DNA of 29,312 nucleotides from Moraxella canis (GCF_002014965.1 NZ_MUXT01000008.1:1-29312); one strand, 5' to 3'; positions 18,407 to 27,158 are shown, counted from the stretch's first letter. Notes: a model not told the origin generated them from the sequence alone. Translations and numbers: made by a program.

Positions 18407-20905
18407 ATGAGGGTATTTGTAGCGCATGTGCGTACTGGTCATAATGGTGTTTTTCAAACTCATGACCTGAAACAGCATCTACAAAAAGTCGCCAATCTTG
18501 CCGCTCAATTTGCTGGTGATAGAGGGGGTGCCTTCGCTTATTATGCGGGTTTGCTTCATGATTTAGGCAAGTATCAGGCAGCTTTTCAGGATTACATTGA
18601 AAGAGCCAGCGGCTTTAACAAAGAAAACGCGCATTTAGAAAATCTAGAGGAAAGACAAGGAGATAAGGTCCCACACTCTACCGCAGGCGCTAAGTATGCG
18701 ATCAATCAATTAGACCCAGTAATTGGGCATTTATTGGCGTATTTGATTGCTGGACATCATGCAGGTTTGGCAGATTGGCATGATAAAGGAAGTTTAAAAA
18801 GCCGGTTGCAAAAAGCGGACAAAGAGCTACAAAGTGCCTTGTCGGGCGTTAAGCAAGACGAATTTTTTGGTCAATTACAAAAGCTGTCGGACGATGATTT
18901 GGCATCAGATTTTGAGTTATTTTTTGCAAATAACAACAATATTGCTGCCGAGATACATATTTGGATTCGGTTTTTGTTTTCTTGTTTGGTGGACGCTGAC
19001 TTCTTGGATACCGAAGCGTTTATGTGTGGCTATGCAGATGTTGATGAGGCAAAAAGGGCAGGCGTGCGCCCAACTTTTGCAAGTTTAGATGAGTTACATC
19101 GGCGTTATGAACACCATATGGCACAATTGGCACTAAAAGCAAAAGATTCTGCGTTAAATCAGGAGCGTAATGCGATTTTAAGGCAATGTTTTCAAGCGGC
19201 TCAATGGGACGAATCATTGTTTAGTCTGACGGTACCAACTGGTGGCGGTAAAACTTTGGCAAGCTTGGGATTTGCCTTAAAACACGCCCTAAAATTTAAT
19301 AAAAAACGTATCATTTACACCATACCATTTACCAGCATCATTGAGCAAAATACCGATGTGTTTTGTAAGGTCTTAGGTGATGAAAACGTGGTAGAGCACC
19401 ACAGTAATTTGCAGGTAGATGAAAAAAAACAAACCGCACGCAGTCGATTAGCCGCTCAAAATTGGGATGCACCGCTGATTGTTACCACCAATGTGCAATT
19501 TTTTGAAAGCCTGTTCGCTGCTAAGACCAGCCGTTGTCGTAAAATTCATAATATTGCCGACAGTGTGGTGATTTTAGATGAGGCACAACAGCTGCCCCGA
19601 AATTTTCAAAAGCCGATAACCGATATGATGCGCGTGTTGGCACGTGATTATGGAGTAAGGTTTGTGTTGTGCACCGCCACACAACCTGAGTTGGGTAAAG
19701 ACGTGGATGCGTTTGGACGGACTTTGCTTGAAGGGTTGCCAAAGGTGCATGAAATTATCACAGATAAATTTGCACTTGCCAAAAAACTCCGTCGTGTCAA
19801 CATAAAACTCCCCTTAAAAGATACGCCAAAACAAAGCTGGCAAGAGATTGCCGATGAAATCGCTCAGCGTCAGTGTGTTTTGGTGATTGTTAATACTCGT
19901 AAGCACGCCCGTAAATTGTTTGCTGCTTTGCCTGATGATGGAATTAAACTGCATTTGTCCGCCAATATGTGCGCCGCTCATCGTGCCGAAGTGATTGCCT
20001 TGATTCGCCGTTACTTGCAGTTTTACCGCAATGGCAAACTCAGCCAACCACTTTGGGTGGTCAGCACCCAATTGATTGAAGCAGGCGTGGATTTGGATTT
20101 TCCTGTGGTCTATCGTGCGGTGGCGGGTTTAGATAGCATCGCACAAGCGGCAGGGCGTTGTAACCGTGAAGGTAAATTGCCCACATTGGGCGAAGTGGTG
20201 GTGTTTCGCACCGAAGAAGGTGCACCCAGTGGCAGCTTAAAACAAGGTCAACAGATTACCGAAGAGTTGATACAAGCTGATAAATTGTCTGACCCGCTAT
20301 CGCCTGTGGCAATGGATGAGTATTTTAAACGTTTCAATCATAAAGGCGATCGGGATAAATATAAAATCACTCAGGATTTAACTTTACAATCGAGTGCTGA
20401 AAACCCTGTGGACATTAAATTTCGCACCGCTGCTGACAAGTTTCGCTTGATAGATAACCAAGGCGTTGCCCTAATCGTGCCTTTTGTGCCCTTGGTTTGG
20501 CAACAAGAAGCAAAAGAGCCAAAAATGGTGGCGACAACGCAATTAGATGAGTTTTATGAACAATGCTTAGCCAATGTGCCGCCTGAATTATGGCAAAGCA
20601 AATTAGATGAATACCGCCACCCTAGCCCGCAAGACGAACATTATGGACAAACAGACACCCCGCCTTTGCCCGAGCCGTTTGAGAGCTGGTTTGGTTATTT
20701 ACAAAGCGACCCACTCAAACACAAATGGGTGTATCGCAAGCTGCAACGCCACACCATTAGCGTTTATGAATATGAGCTTGCAAAACTGCCAGCTCAGGCA
20801 GTATTTGAGCGAGCGGGACTTTTGGTGTTGGATAAAGGGTATTATGATGATGTCTTAGGTGGTTGCTTTGATGATGCGTTGTGGATACAAGACCAAGTGA
20901 TTTAA
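18407..20905 (+). CDS. cas3: Cas3, HD nuclease-helicase of a type I-C CRISPR system
   Basis: This is the effector that Cascade recruits to nick, unwind and degrade target DNA 3' to 5'. Residue numbers count from GTG 18404; ATG 18407 is the preferred start. The HD domain has His25, His52-Asp53 (GLLHDLGKYQ), HSTAGAKYAI and the HH of LIAGHHAGLADW. The superfamily 2 helicase domain has Walker A PTGGGKT, IPFTSIIEQN, motif II LDEAQQ (DEAQ rather than DEAH), motif III CTATQPEL, and motifs V-VI LIEAGVDLDFP and QAAGRCNREG. The length of about 832 aa is normal for I-C. It is the first gene of the locus but is followed by a terminator and a 194-bp gap before cas5c, so its expression can be independent. 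All motifs look intact. Confidence 0.96.
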   Translation: MRVFVAHVRTGHNGVFQTHDLKQHLQKVANLAAQFAGDRGGAFAYYAGLLHDLGKYQAAFQDYIERASGFNKENAHLENLEERQGDKVPHSTAGAKYAINQLDPVIGHLLAYLIAGHHAGLADWHDKGSLKSRLQKADKELQSALSGVKQDEFFGQLQKLSDDDLASDFELFFANNNNIAAEIHIWIRFLFSCLVDADFLDTEAFMCGYADVDEAKRAGVRPTFASLDELHRRYEHHMAQLALKAKDSALNQERNAILRQCFQAAQWDESLFSLTVPTGGGKTLASLGFALKHALKFNKKRIIYTIPFTSIIEQNTDVFCKVLGDENVVEHHSNLQVDEKKQTARSRLAAQNWDAPLIVTTNVQFFESLFAAKTSRCRKIHNIADSVVILDEAQQLPRNFQKPITDMMRVLARDYGVRFVLCTATQPELGKDVDAFGRTLLEGLPKVHEIITDKFALAKKLRRVNIKLPLKDTPKQSWQEIADEIAQRQCVLVIVNTRKHARKLFAALPDDGIKLHLSANMCAAHRAEVIALIRRYLQFYRNGKLSQPLWVVSTQLIEAGVDLDFPVVYRAVAGLDSIAQAAGRCNREGKLPTLGEVVVFRTEEGAPSGSLKQGQQITEELIQADKLSDPLSPVAMDEYFKRFNHKGDRDKYKITQDLTLQSSAENPVDIKFRTAADKFRLIDNQGVALIVPFVPLVWQQEAKEPKMVATTQLDEFYEQCLANVPPELWQSKLDEYRHPSPQDEHYGQTDTPPLPEPFESWFGYLQSDPLKHKWVYRKLQRHTISVYEYELAKLPAQAVFERAGLLVLDKGYYDDVLGGCFDDALWIQDQVI

Positions 20906-20912
20906 ATCAAAT

Positions 20913-20935
20913 GCCCCTACGATTAGGGGCGTTTT
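20913..20935 (+). terminator. Intrinsic terminator between cas3 and cas5c
   Basis: A 7-bp GC-rich stem, GCCCCTA (20913-20919) and TAGGGGC (20924-20930), has a 4-nt loop and is followed by GTTTT. It starts 8 bp past the cas3 TAA. It argues that cas3 is a separate transcription unit. Confidence 0.75.
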
Positions 20936-21041
20936 GCCATTTAAAATAGCAACATGGTTTCAGCATATAGCCTTTTAAGACGTGAACGAAGGTTGGTTGC
21001 TAATAAACTTGCCTATCTTTTTAGAAAAACTGCATGAGTCC

Positions 21042-21074
21042 TTGACAGTGCTTTATAAATTGATTAACTTAAAT
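21042..21074 (+). promoter_or_regulatory. Candidate promoter for the cas5c-cas2 operon
   Basis: A perfect -35 box TTGACA sits at 21042-21047. At 17 bp spacing the -10 would be TAACTT (21065-21070), which is weak. It lies 30 bp before the cas5c ATG, past the cas3 terminator. The position is convincing, the -10 is not. Confidence 0.45.
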
Positions 21075-21099
21075 ACCGTGGAATAAAAAAGGAAATAGT

Positions 21100-21744
21100 A
21101 TGAGTTTTATCTTAGAAATCAGTGGAGAGTATGCCTGTTTTACCAGACCAGAGCTCAAAGTGGAGCGTGTCAGCTATCCCGTCATCACGCCGTCTGCCGC
21201 AAGGAATATCCTGATGGCGATACTATGGAAACCGGCTATTCGTTGGCAGGTGAAAAAGATTGAGATATTAAAGCCGATTCAGTGGGTTAATATCCGTCGC
21301 AATGAAGTTGGCAATAAAATGAGTGAACGCAGTCAAGCACTATATATAGAAGAAAATCGCCAACAGCGTGCATCAATGTTGCTGCGTGATGTGGCATACC
21401 GCATTCATGCCGATTTTGTGATGACTAACGAAGCAGGCGAAGATGATAACCGCAATAAATTTGTAGAAATGTTCAAACGCCGAGCAACAAAAGGACAATA
21501 TTTCCACCAGCCTTATTTGGGTTGCCGTGAATTCCCGTGCAACTTCACATTATTGGAAAAAGCGGAAGACGGCTTGCCGCGTGAAAATATCACGCAAGAT
21601 TTTGGCTTGATGCTCTACGACATGGATTACAGCAAATCCGCCCCGCGTGATTCCAATCATGCCGAGCCGATGTTTTACCATTGCAAAGCTGAGCACGGTG
21701 TGATTATTGTACCGCCAATGGACAGCGACGAGGTGAAACGATGA
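21100..21744 (+). CDS. cas5c: Cas5c (Cas5d), crRNA-processing Cascade subunit
   Basis: In type I-C systems, which lack Cas6, this protein cuts the pre-crRNA at the base of the repeat hairpin, keeps the 5' handle and caps Cascade. The 214-aa sequence has the Cas5 RRM-like opening FILEISGEYACFTRPELKVE, the family pattern SYPVITPSAARNILMAILW, and FHQPYLGCREFPCNF. AAGGA lies seven bases before the ATG. Its stop overlaps the cas8c start (ATGA at 21741-21744), so they are coupled. No Cas6-like gene was seen in the window, which fits this role. The length is typical and nothing is broken. Confidence 0.95.
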   Translation: MSFILEISGEYACFTRPELKVERVSYPVITPSAARNILMAILWKPAIRWQVKKIEILKPIQWVNIRRNEVGNKMSERSQALYIEENRQQRASMLLRDVAYRIHADFVMTNEAGEDDNRNKFVEMFKRRATKGQYFHQPYLGCREFPCNFTLLEKAEDGLPRENITQDFGLMLYDMDYSKSAPRDSNHAEPMFYHCKAEHGVIIVPPMDSDEVKR

Positions 21745-23474
21745 TTCTGCACGCATTAACGCAATATTATCAACGTAAAGCCCTTTCAGAAGGCGGCGTA
21801 GCTCCGGAGGGTTTTGAGCAAAAACAAATCCCATTTGTGATTGTGCTTGATGAGTACGGACGTTTTATTCAACTAGAAGATACCCGAGAATTGCAAGGCA
21901 AAAAGAAAGTTGGGCGTTCTTTTTTGGTGCCCAAGGGCTTAGGAAGAAGTGGAAAAAATTCATACGAAGTCAGCAATATTCTTTGGGATCACTATGGCTA
22001 TGTGCTGGCTTATGCCAGTGATAAAACCCAAGAAATGGCAGATAAACAGCATGCCAGTTTTATTGCTAAGGTGGATGAATTAAAAAAAGCCTTGCCTGAT
22101 GACATGGGGATTCGTGCCGTATCCAACTTCTTGGCTTTGTCTGATGAAAAAGCCAAGGTCATGCAACATGAAAATTGGGAAGAGTGCATTAAAATCAAAG
22201 GCTGTAATTTGAGTTTTCGCTTAGTGGGCGAAGCTGCCGCATTGGTCTGCCAGTCCCAAGCTTTACAAAATTATTTGGCACAAAGCAAAGAAGCTGTTTT
22301 GGAAGACATATCGCAAGGCATTTGTTTGGTAAAAGGTGAAAAAGCTCCGATAGCACGCTTGCACAATGCAATAAAAGGCGTGAACGCCAAGCCGTCGCCA
22401 TTTACTTCGGTTAATTTGGCTGCCTTTGAATCTTATGGCAAAAAACAAGGTTCTATCTTCCCCGTGGGTGAACAGGCGATGTTTGAATACACCACCGCAC
22501 TTAATGTGCTGCTTGCTGGTGAGAACCGCTTTCGCATCGGTGATGTTACCGCCGTCTGTTGGAGTGAAAAACCCACGCCTTTGGAGAGTCGGTTTGCCAT
22601 GATGATAAACGGCAGTAAAGACAATCCTGACGCTCATATTGATGAAATCAAATCGCTTTATCAGAGCCTGCACAACGGAAAATACACCGAGCCAAACGCC
22701 AAAGATAAATTTTATCTTTTGGGTTTGTCGCCCAATTCAGCACGGATTGTGGTGCGGTTTTGGCACGAAACCACCGTTGCACAGTTGTCAGAAAATCTCG
22801 CCAAATGGTATGACGATTTAAAAATGGTGCGTGGAGAAAAATCGCCGTATCCAGAATTTATGCCACTGACACGTCTGTTGGGTAATCTGGTCTTGGAGGG
22901 TAAGACAGAAAATCTGCCACCGGATTTGGTTGCACAAGTTACCCAATGTGTTTTGAGCAATCGTCCGTTACCGATGAATTTGTTGCAAATGGCTTTACGT
23001 CGCAACAAGGCCGAGCAAAAAGTCACTTATGGACGGGCATCATTGATTAAGGCTTATTTGAACCGTGCTGTCCGAGCGGGCAGTTTGAAAAATATCAAGG
23101 AGATATCTATGAGTTTGGATAAAACGCGAGAAGATACTGGCTATCTTTTAGGGCGACTGTTTGCTGTTTTGGAAAAAATCCAAAGCGAAGCCAATCCTGG
23201 CTTAAATGCCACCATTGGCGACCGTTATTTTGGTGCAGCAGGCAGTACGCCAATTGCTGTGTTTGGTACATTGCTGCGTTTGTCTAAACACCATTTAAGT
23301 AAATTGCCCATTGGCAGAAGAACCAATTTAGAAAAGCTACAACAGGAAATTATTGCCAAAATTAATGCTTTTCCAAGTCATCTTAATATCAATCAACAGG
23401 GCTTATTTGCCATTGGATATTACCACCAGAAGCAAGACTTTTATCAATCCACCAAAACCGAACAGGAGCAATAA
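21741..23474 (+). CDS. cas8c: Cas8c, large subunit of type I-C Cascade
   Basis: The 577-aa Cas8c (Csd1) recognises the PAM, opens target DNA and supports Cas3 recruitment. It opens [20 protein letters not shown], with the family features [30 protein letters not shown] and [15 protein letters not shown] [11 protein letters not shown]. The region around [17 protein letters not shown] and [18 protein letters not shown] is strongly typical. The C-terminal approximately 121 residues are helical and can also be made alone as Cas11c from an internal start (see 23109-23474). It overlaps cas5c by 4 nt and ends one base before cas7c begins. Intact and of normal length. Confidence 0.95.
   Translation: MILHALTQYYQRKALSEGGVAPEGFEQKQIPFVIVLDEYGRFIQLEDTRELQGKKKVGRSFLVPKGLGRSGKNSYEVSNILWDHYGYVLAYASDKTQEMADKQHASFIAKVDELKKALPDDMGIRAVSNFLALSDEKAKVMQHENWEECIKIKGCNLSFRLVGEAAALVCQSQALQNYLAQSKEAVLEDISQGICLVKGEKAPIARLHNAIKGVNAKPSPFTSVNLAAFESYGKKQGSIFPVGEQAMFEYTTALNVLLAGENRFRIGDVTAVCWSEKPTPLESRFAMMINGSKDNPDAHIDEIKSLYQSLHNGKYTEPNAKDKFYLLGLSPNSARIVVRFWHETTVAQLSENLAKWYDDLKMVRGEKSPYPEFMPLTRLLGNLVLEGKTENLPPDLVAQVTQCVLSNRPLPMNLLQMALRRNKAEQKVTYGRASLIKAYLNRAVRAGSLKNIKEISMSLDKTREDTGYLLGRLFAVLEKIQSEANPGLNATIGDRYFGAAGSTPIAVFGTLLRLSKHHLSKLPIGRRTNLEKLQQEIIAKINAFPSHLNINQQGLFAIGYYHQKQDFYQSTKTEQEQ
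23109..23474 (+). CDS. cas11c: Cas11c small subunit, internal translation product of cas8c
   Basis: Inside cas8c and in its frame, AAGGAG (23097-23102) lies six bases before ATG 23109 (codon 457). This is a near-ideal ribosome site in the middle of a gene. The product would be 121 aa, opening [20 protein letters not shown], mostly helical and ending with the Cas8c C-terminus. In type I-C systems the small subunit is known to arise this way and to line the Cascade belly at several copies per complex. Position, size and Shine-Dalgarno all fit. Expression itself is inferred. Confidence 0.85.
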   Translation: MSLDKTREDTGYLLGRLFAVLEKIQSEANPGLNATIGDRYFGAAGSTPIAVFGTLLRLSKHHLSKLPIGRRTNLEKLQQEIIAKINAFPSHLNINQQGLFAIGYYHQKQDFYQSTKTEQEQ

Positions 23475-23475
23475 A

Positions 23476-24327
23476 ATGACCATTGAAAAACGCTATGATT
23501 TCGTATTTTTGTTTGACGTGCAAGACGGCAACCCCAACGGCGACCCTGATGCAGGCAATCTGCCACGCATCGACCCCGAAACCGGCATAGGCTTGGTGAC
23601 TGATGTCTGTTTGAAGCGCAAAGTACGCAACTTTGTCCAAATGACCCAAAGTCCAGAGCAGCACGACATATTTATTCGAGAAAAAGGAATTTTAAATCAA
23701 CTGATTGACGAAGCTCATGAGCAAGACAGTGTTAAGCATAAGGAAAAAGGGGAAAAAACCGAAGCCGCCCGCCAGTATATGTGCAAGCGTTATTATGACA
23801 TTCGCACTTTTGGGGCGGTACTGACCACCGGTAAAAATGCCGGTCAGGTGCGTGGTCCTGTGCAGCTGACTTTTGCGCGTTCTATTGAACCAATCATCAC
23901 CCTTGAACACAGCATCACTCGTATGGCTGTAACCAACGAAAAAGATGCCAGTGAAACTGGGGATAACCGCACTATGGGACGCAAATTCACCGTACCTTAT
24001 GGCTTATACCGTTGCCACGGCTTTGTTTCTGCTCACTTTGCTAAGCAAACTGGTTTTTCAGAAGAAGACTTAGAGCTGTTCTGGCAAGCTCTCATAAATA
24101 TGTTTGACCATGACCATTCAGCAGCTCGTGGACAAATGAACGCCCGTGGTCTGTATGTATTTGAACACAGCAACAGCTTGGGCGATGCCCCTGCTGACAG
24201 CCTGTTCAAGCGTATTCAGGTTACCAAAAAAGAAGGCGTGGACGTTACACGCAGTTTTGATGACTATGTCGTAACTGTCAATGAGCAAGATTTGGCTGCC
24301 ACCAAACTGTATCGCAAACTTGGCTAA
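23476..24327 (+). CDS. cas7c: Cas7c, backbone subunit of type I-C Cascade
   Basis: This subunit polymerises along the crRNA to form the Cascade filament. The start is ATG 23476, not the upstream in-frame candidate at 23353, because AGGAG (23463-23467) precedes it. The protein then opens [20 protein letters not shown] followed by [17 protein letters not shown], the family signature. Further typical blocks are [42 protein letters not shown] and [13 protein letters not shown], then [13 protein letters not shown]. The length of 283 aa is normal. It starts one base after the cas8c stop and ends 2 bp before cas4. Confidence 0.95.
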   Translation: MTIEKRYDFVFLFDVQDGNPNGDPDAGNLPRIDPETGIGLVTDVCLKRKVRNFVQMTQSPEQHDIFIREKGILNQLIDEAHEQDSVKHKEKGEKTEAARQYMCKRYYDIRTFGAVLTTGKNAGQVRGPVQLTFARSIEPIITLEHSITRMAVTNEKDASETGDNRTMGRKFTVPYGLYRCHGFVSAHFAKQTGFSEEDLELFWQALINMFDHDHSAARGQMNARGLYVFEHSNSLGDAPADSLFKRIQVTKKEGVDVTRSFDDYVVTVNEQDLAATKLYRKLG

Positions 24328-24329
24328 AT

Positions 24330-24938
24330 ATGCAATATGTCCCACTCTCCGCCCTGCAACATTACGCCTTTTGTCCGCGTCAGTGTGCCTTGATTCACAA
24401 CGAACAAGCTTGGGCGGAGAACTATTTGACCGCCCAAGGCCGTGCTTTGCATGAGTGTGTGGACGGCGGCGAGCCGGAGACGCGCAAGGGCGTGCGCTTT
24501 GAGCGCAGCGTGCATGTGTCGGCGGAGAATTTGGGTGTGCACGGCGTGCTGGATATGGTCGAGCGTGATTTAAATACAGGCAACCTAAAACCTGTGGAAT
24601 ACAAACGTGGCAAACCTAAGCCCGAACCATTCGACGAAATCCAGCTCTGCGCCCAAGCCTTGTGTTTGGAAGAAATGACCGGGCAAACGGTGGCAGAGGG
24701 TGCACTGTGGTATGGGCAAACCCGCCACCGTGTGCCGGTGGTGTTTTCAAACGGTCTTAGGGCGCAAACGCTGGCCGTGATTGGGCAGGTACGAGAACTT
24801 TTGGAAAGCGGCATCACCCCGCCGCCTGAATACGGCAAACGTTGTAAAGCCTGTTCGCTTGTGGAGATTTGTCAGCCGAAGTTGATGGAGAAAGATAGGT
24901 CGGTGGGGTATGTGGCGGGGTTGTTTGGGGAAGAATAA
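24330..24938 (+). CDS. cas4: Cas4, iron-sulfur RecB-like nuclease for spacer adaptation
   Basis: Cas4 trims prespacers and helps choose PAM and orientation with Cas1-Cas2. Visible features in the 202 aa are the N-terminal FCPRQCAL with Cys15, His41, Asp75 (GVLD), Glu90-Tyr-Lys92 (VEYKRG), Gln106 in QLCAQAL, and the C-terminal cluster Cys172, Cys175, Cys181 (RCKACSLVEIC). Together with Cys15 this forms the 4Fe-4S site. It starts 2 bp after cas7c with no clear ribosome site of its own, so it is probably coupled. Its composition is visibly GC-richer than the flanking chromosome. In most I-C loci cas1 follows immediately; here an extra gene intervenes. Confidence 0.95.
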   Translation: MQYVPLSALQHYAFCPRQCALIHNEQAWAENYLTAQGRALHECVDGGEPETRKGVRFERSVHVSAENLGVHGVLDMVERDLNTGNLKPVEYKRGKPKPEPFDEIQLCAQALCLEEMTGQTVAEGALWYGQTRHRVPVVFSNGLRAQTLAVIGQVRELLESGITPPPEYGKRCKACSLVEICQPKLMEKDRSVGYVAGLFGEE

Positions 24939-24975
24939 AAAATTTTACGTAATATGAGTTTATATGGGTGGAACT

Positions 24976-25533
24976 ATGAAAATAATGAGTTATGTTATTA
25001 CACATGATTATGGATTTGCTCCCAATCCCTATGGTGGAATGTTGACGCTTGCAACCTGCAAACCTGTTATCCGAAATAATGCTAAATTGGGAGATATTCT
25101 TGTTGCAACTGGCTCTACAAAAGGAGCGTATGGAAATAAATTGATTTACGTAGGAAAAATTTCTGAAATAATAACTATGGATGAGTATTTTGAAGATTTG
25201 AAATTTGAATATAAGAAACCAAAGGGTACAAGTGGTGAAGGTTGTAGAGGAGACAATATTTATTATAAAAATAATAATAAATGGTTCCAGTTGGAAAATA
25301 GATTTCATGATGAGGGCAACATGGAACATGATTTGAAATCAAAAAATGTCTTAATATGTGAAGAGTTTTGGTACTTTGGCAATAAAGCGCTAGAAATTCC
25401 TGATAGATTTTTGGGAATTGTTAAAAATGGACCAGGTCATAAAAATACAAGTAGTAAAGATATGATTTCTAGTTTTTTAGATTGGATTAATAATTATGAA
25501 CGAGGTCGGATTGGAAGACCTAGCAGTTTGTAG
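24976..25533 (+). CDS. Nmad2-like protein inserted between cas4 and cas1
   Basis: The 185-aa protein opens MKIMSYVITHDYGFAPNPYG, then GMLTLATCKPVIRNNAKLGD and GNKLIYVGKISEIITMDEYF. Further on are CRGDNIYYKNNNKWFQ and LICEEFWYFGNKALEIPD. From memory this is the pattern of the nucleotide-modification-associated domain 2 (Nmad2) family, whose neighbours often handle modified bases; its biochemistry is not settled. ATG 24976 is chosen because GGTGG lies just upstream and family members start at this point; ATG 24964 is possible. The gene is strikingly AT-rich against GC-rich cas4 and cas1, which suggests later insertion. It lies on the same strand as the operon, 37 bp after cas4 and 69 bp before cas1, so it should be co-transcribed. 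No membrane segment or signal peptide. It is not a standard type I-C component. Confidence 0.8.
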   Translation: MKIMSYVITHDYGFAPNPYGGMLTLATCKPVIRNNAKLGDILVATGSTKGAYGNKLIYVGKISEIITMDEYFEDLKFEYKKPKGTSGEGCRGDNIYYKNNNKWFQLENRFHDEGNMEHDLKSKNVLICEEFWYFGNKALEIPDRFLGIVKNGPGHKNTSSKDMISSFLDWINNYERGRIGRPSSL

Positions 25534-25602
25534 GTAGATTGAATTTATGGGTAATTACTGAATTCAAAATCTGAGACAAAATTAAAGGAGAATTTTCCAA
25601 CC

Positions 25603-26613
25603 ATGCGCAAACTGCAAAACACGCTCTACATTACCACGCAAGGCAGTTATCTGCATAAGGAGCGGGAAACGCTGGTGGTGGAGCAGGGGCGTAAGAAGGT
25701 GGCGCAGTTGCCAGTGCATGCGATCGGGCATATTTTTTGTTTTGGCAATGTGCTGGTGTCACCTTTTTTGATGGGGTTTTGCGGTGAAAACAATGTGAAT
25801 CTGGCGTTTTTTACCGAAAACGGGCGGTTCTTGGGGCGTTTGCAGGGTCGGCAGAGTGGCAATGTGCTCTTGCGGCGGGCGCAGTATCGGCTGTCGGAGC
25901 AAAATCCCGTGCCAATTGCGCGGCATATCATTGCAGCGAAGATTCAGGCAAGTAAGCGGGTATTGCAACGACATTTACGCAATCATGGTGAGCAGGCACA
26001 AATAAAAGCAGCTGTTGTCTCATTGAATGCCAGTTTAAAGCAGCTGCAACACGCCAGCAGTTTGGAGGTTATCCGTGGTATAGAAGGTGAGGCAGCGGCC
26101 CGTTATTTTGAGGTGTTTGGGCGGTTGTTGCGAAGTGATGATTTTGTGTTTACAGTGCGTAACCGCAGACCACCCAAGGATGCCGTCAATGCATTGCTGT
26201 CTTTTTTGTATGCGGTGCTGGGCAAGGACATCAGTGGGGCGTTGCAGGGCGTGGGCTTGGATCCACAGGTGGGTTTTTTGCATGCCGACCGGCCGGGGCG
26301 CGACAGTTTGGCGCAGGATATTTTGGAAGAGTTCCGCGCGTGGTGGGTGGACAGGTTGGTGCTTTCCCTGATTAACCGCGGGCAAATCAAGCCTCAGGAT
26401 TTTGTGCATGAGGCCAGCGGCGCGGTGAATATCAAACCTGAGGCGCGCAAACTGGTTTTTCAGGCTCTTCAGGCGAAAAAGCAGGAGAAGATTAGGCATC
26501 CTTTTTTGCAGGAGGAGGTGGAAATCGGTCTGCTGCCATATATTCAGGCGATGCTGTTGGCAAGACATTTACGGGGTGATTTAACTCATTATCCGCCGTT
26601 TTTGATGCGATGA
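25603..26613 (+). CDS. cas1: Cas1, spacer integrase
   Basis: The catalytic subunit of the Cas1-Cas2 integrase. The 336-aa protein has the N-terminal beta domain (MRKLQNTLYITTQGSYLHKE) and the helical catalytic domain. Metal ligands are Glu161 in GIEGEAAARYF, His227 in VGFLHADRPG and Asp239 in SLAQDILEEFR. GGAG lies about 12 bases before the ATG, a little far. The composition is GC-rich like cas4. The length is typical and all active-site residues are present. It is separated from its usual neighbour cas4 by the Nmad2-like gene. Confidence 0.96.
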   Translation: MRKLQNTLYITTQGSYLHKERETLVVEQGRKKVAQLPVHAIGHIFCFGNVLVSPFLMGFCGENNVNLAFFTENGRFLGRLQGRQSGNVLLRRAQYRLSEQNPVPIARHIIAAKIQASKRVLQRHLRNHGEQAQIKAAVVSLNASLKQLQHASSLEVIRGIEGEAAARYFEVFGRLLRSDDFVFTVRNRRPPKDAVNALLSFLYAVLGKDISGALQGVGLDPQVGFLHADRPGRDSLAQDILEEFRAWWVDRLVLSLINRGQIKPQDFVHEASGAVNIKPEARKLVFQALQAKKQEKIRHPFLQEEVEIGLLPYIQAMLLARHLRGDLTHYPPFLMR

Positions 26614-26678
26614 ATGTTTAAGGCTCTTATGGGGAGTCTTTGGTATTTTGTAAGCTGCCAAAAATAAGGAGAAGTAGT

Positions 26679-26972
26679 GTGTTGATGTTGATTACGTATG
26701 ATATTTCACTAGAAGATGTGGCAGGGCGGGCAAGACTTAGGCAAATCGCCAAACATTGTCTGGATTATGGTGTGCGTGTGCAATATTCGGTGTTTGAGTG
26801 TGACATTACGCCTGATCAGTGGGTGAAACTAAAAACCAAATTACTTGACACTTATCACCCAAAGACTGACAGTTTACGGTTTTATCATTTGGGCAGTAAA
26901 TGGCGGCACAAGGTGGAGCACCATGGGGCTAAACAAGCCTTAGATGTGTTTGCAGATACATTAATTGTGTGA
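26679..26972 (+). CDS. cas2: Cas2, structural partner of Cas1
   Basis: Cas2 dimerises and bridges two Cas1 dimers for spacer integration. The start is set at GTG 26679, with AAGGAG (26666-26671) seven bases upstream. The product is 97 aa, opening (M)LMLITYDISLEDVAGRARLR, the normal I-C length and sequence. The upstream in-frame start at 26640 would add 13 non-conserved residues. RVQYSVFECDI and YHLGSKWRHKVEHHG are typical. It is the last cas gene and runs into the leader without a terminator. Confidence 0.93.
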   Translation: MLMLITYDISLEDVAGRARLRQIAKHCLDYGVRVQYSVFECDITPDQWVKLKTKLLDTYHPKTDSLRFYHLGSKWRHKVEHHGAKQALDVFADTLIV

Positions 26973-27158
26973 TGATATCAATCGCTAACCTGTGGTTCTC
27001 ATGAAAGTCTCGGTAAGTTAGCGACGAGCTAACGGATTGAATTATTTAACAATTGAGTTTTACGTCAAGCTTTTTTATAATAGAAATGTTTTTAAGGTTG
27101 GGTGTTGGCGATTTTGCCTGATGAAAGCCTTGAAAATACTGCTTTTGCAATGGAAGCA
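26973..27158 (+). promoter_or_regulatory. CRISPR leader with near-consensus promoter
   Basis: The 186-bp AT-rich leader lies between cas2 and the first repeat. A sigma70-type promoter is visible: TTGAGT (27053-27058), 17 bp, then perfect TATAAT (27076-27081). Transcription would begin about 70 bp before repeat 1. Upstream, TCGCTAAC (26982-26989) is matched by GTTAGCGA (27017-27024), and the latter also pairs with GCTAAC (27028-27033) as a short hairpin. These may be sites for host factors or Cas1-Cas2. Confidence 0.75.

Noticed and set aside
25647..26568. Long minus-strand frames under cas1
   Set aside because: Shadows of the GC-rich cas1 coding sequence, with no start signals and no recognisable domains.
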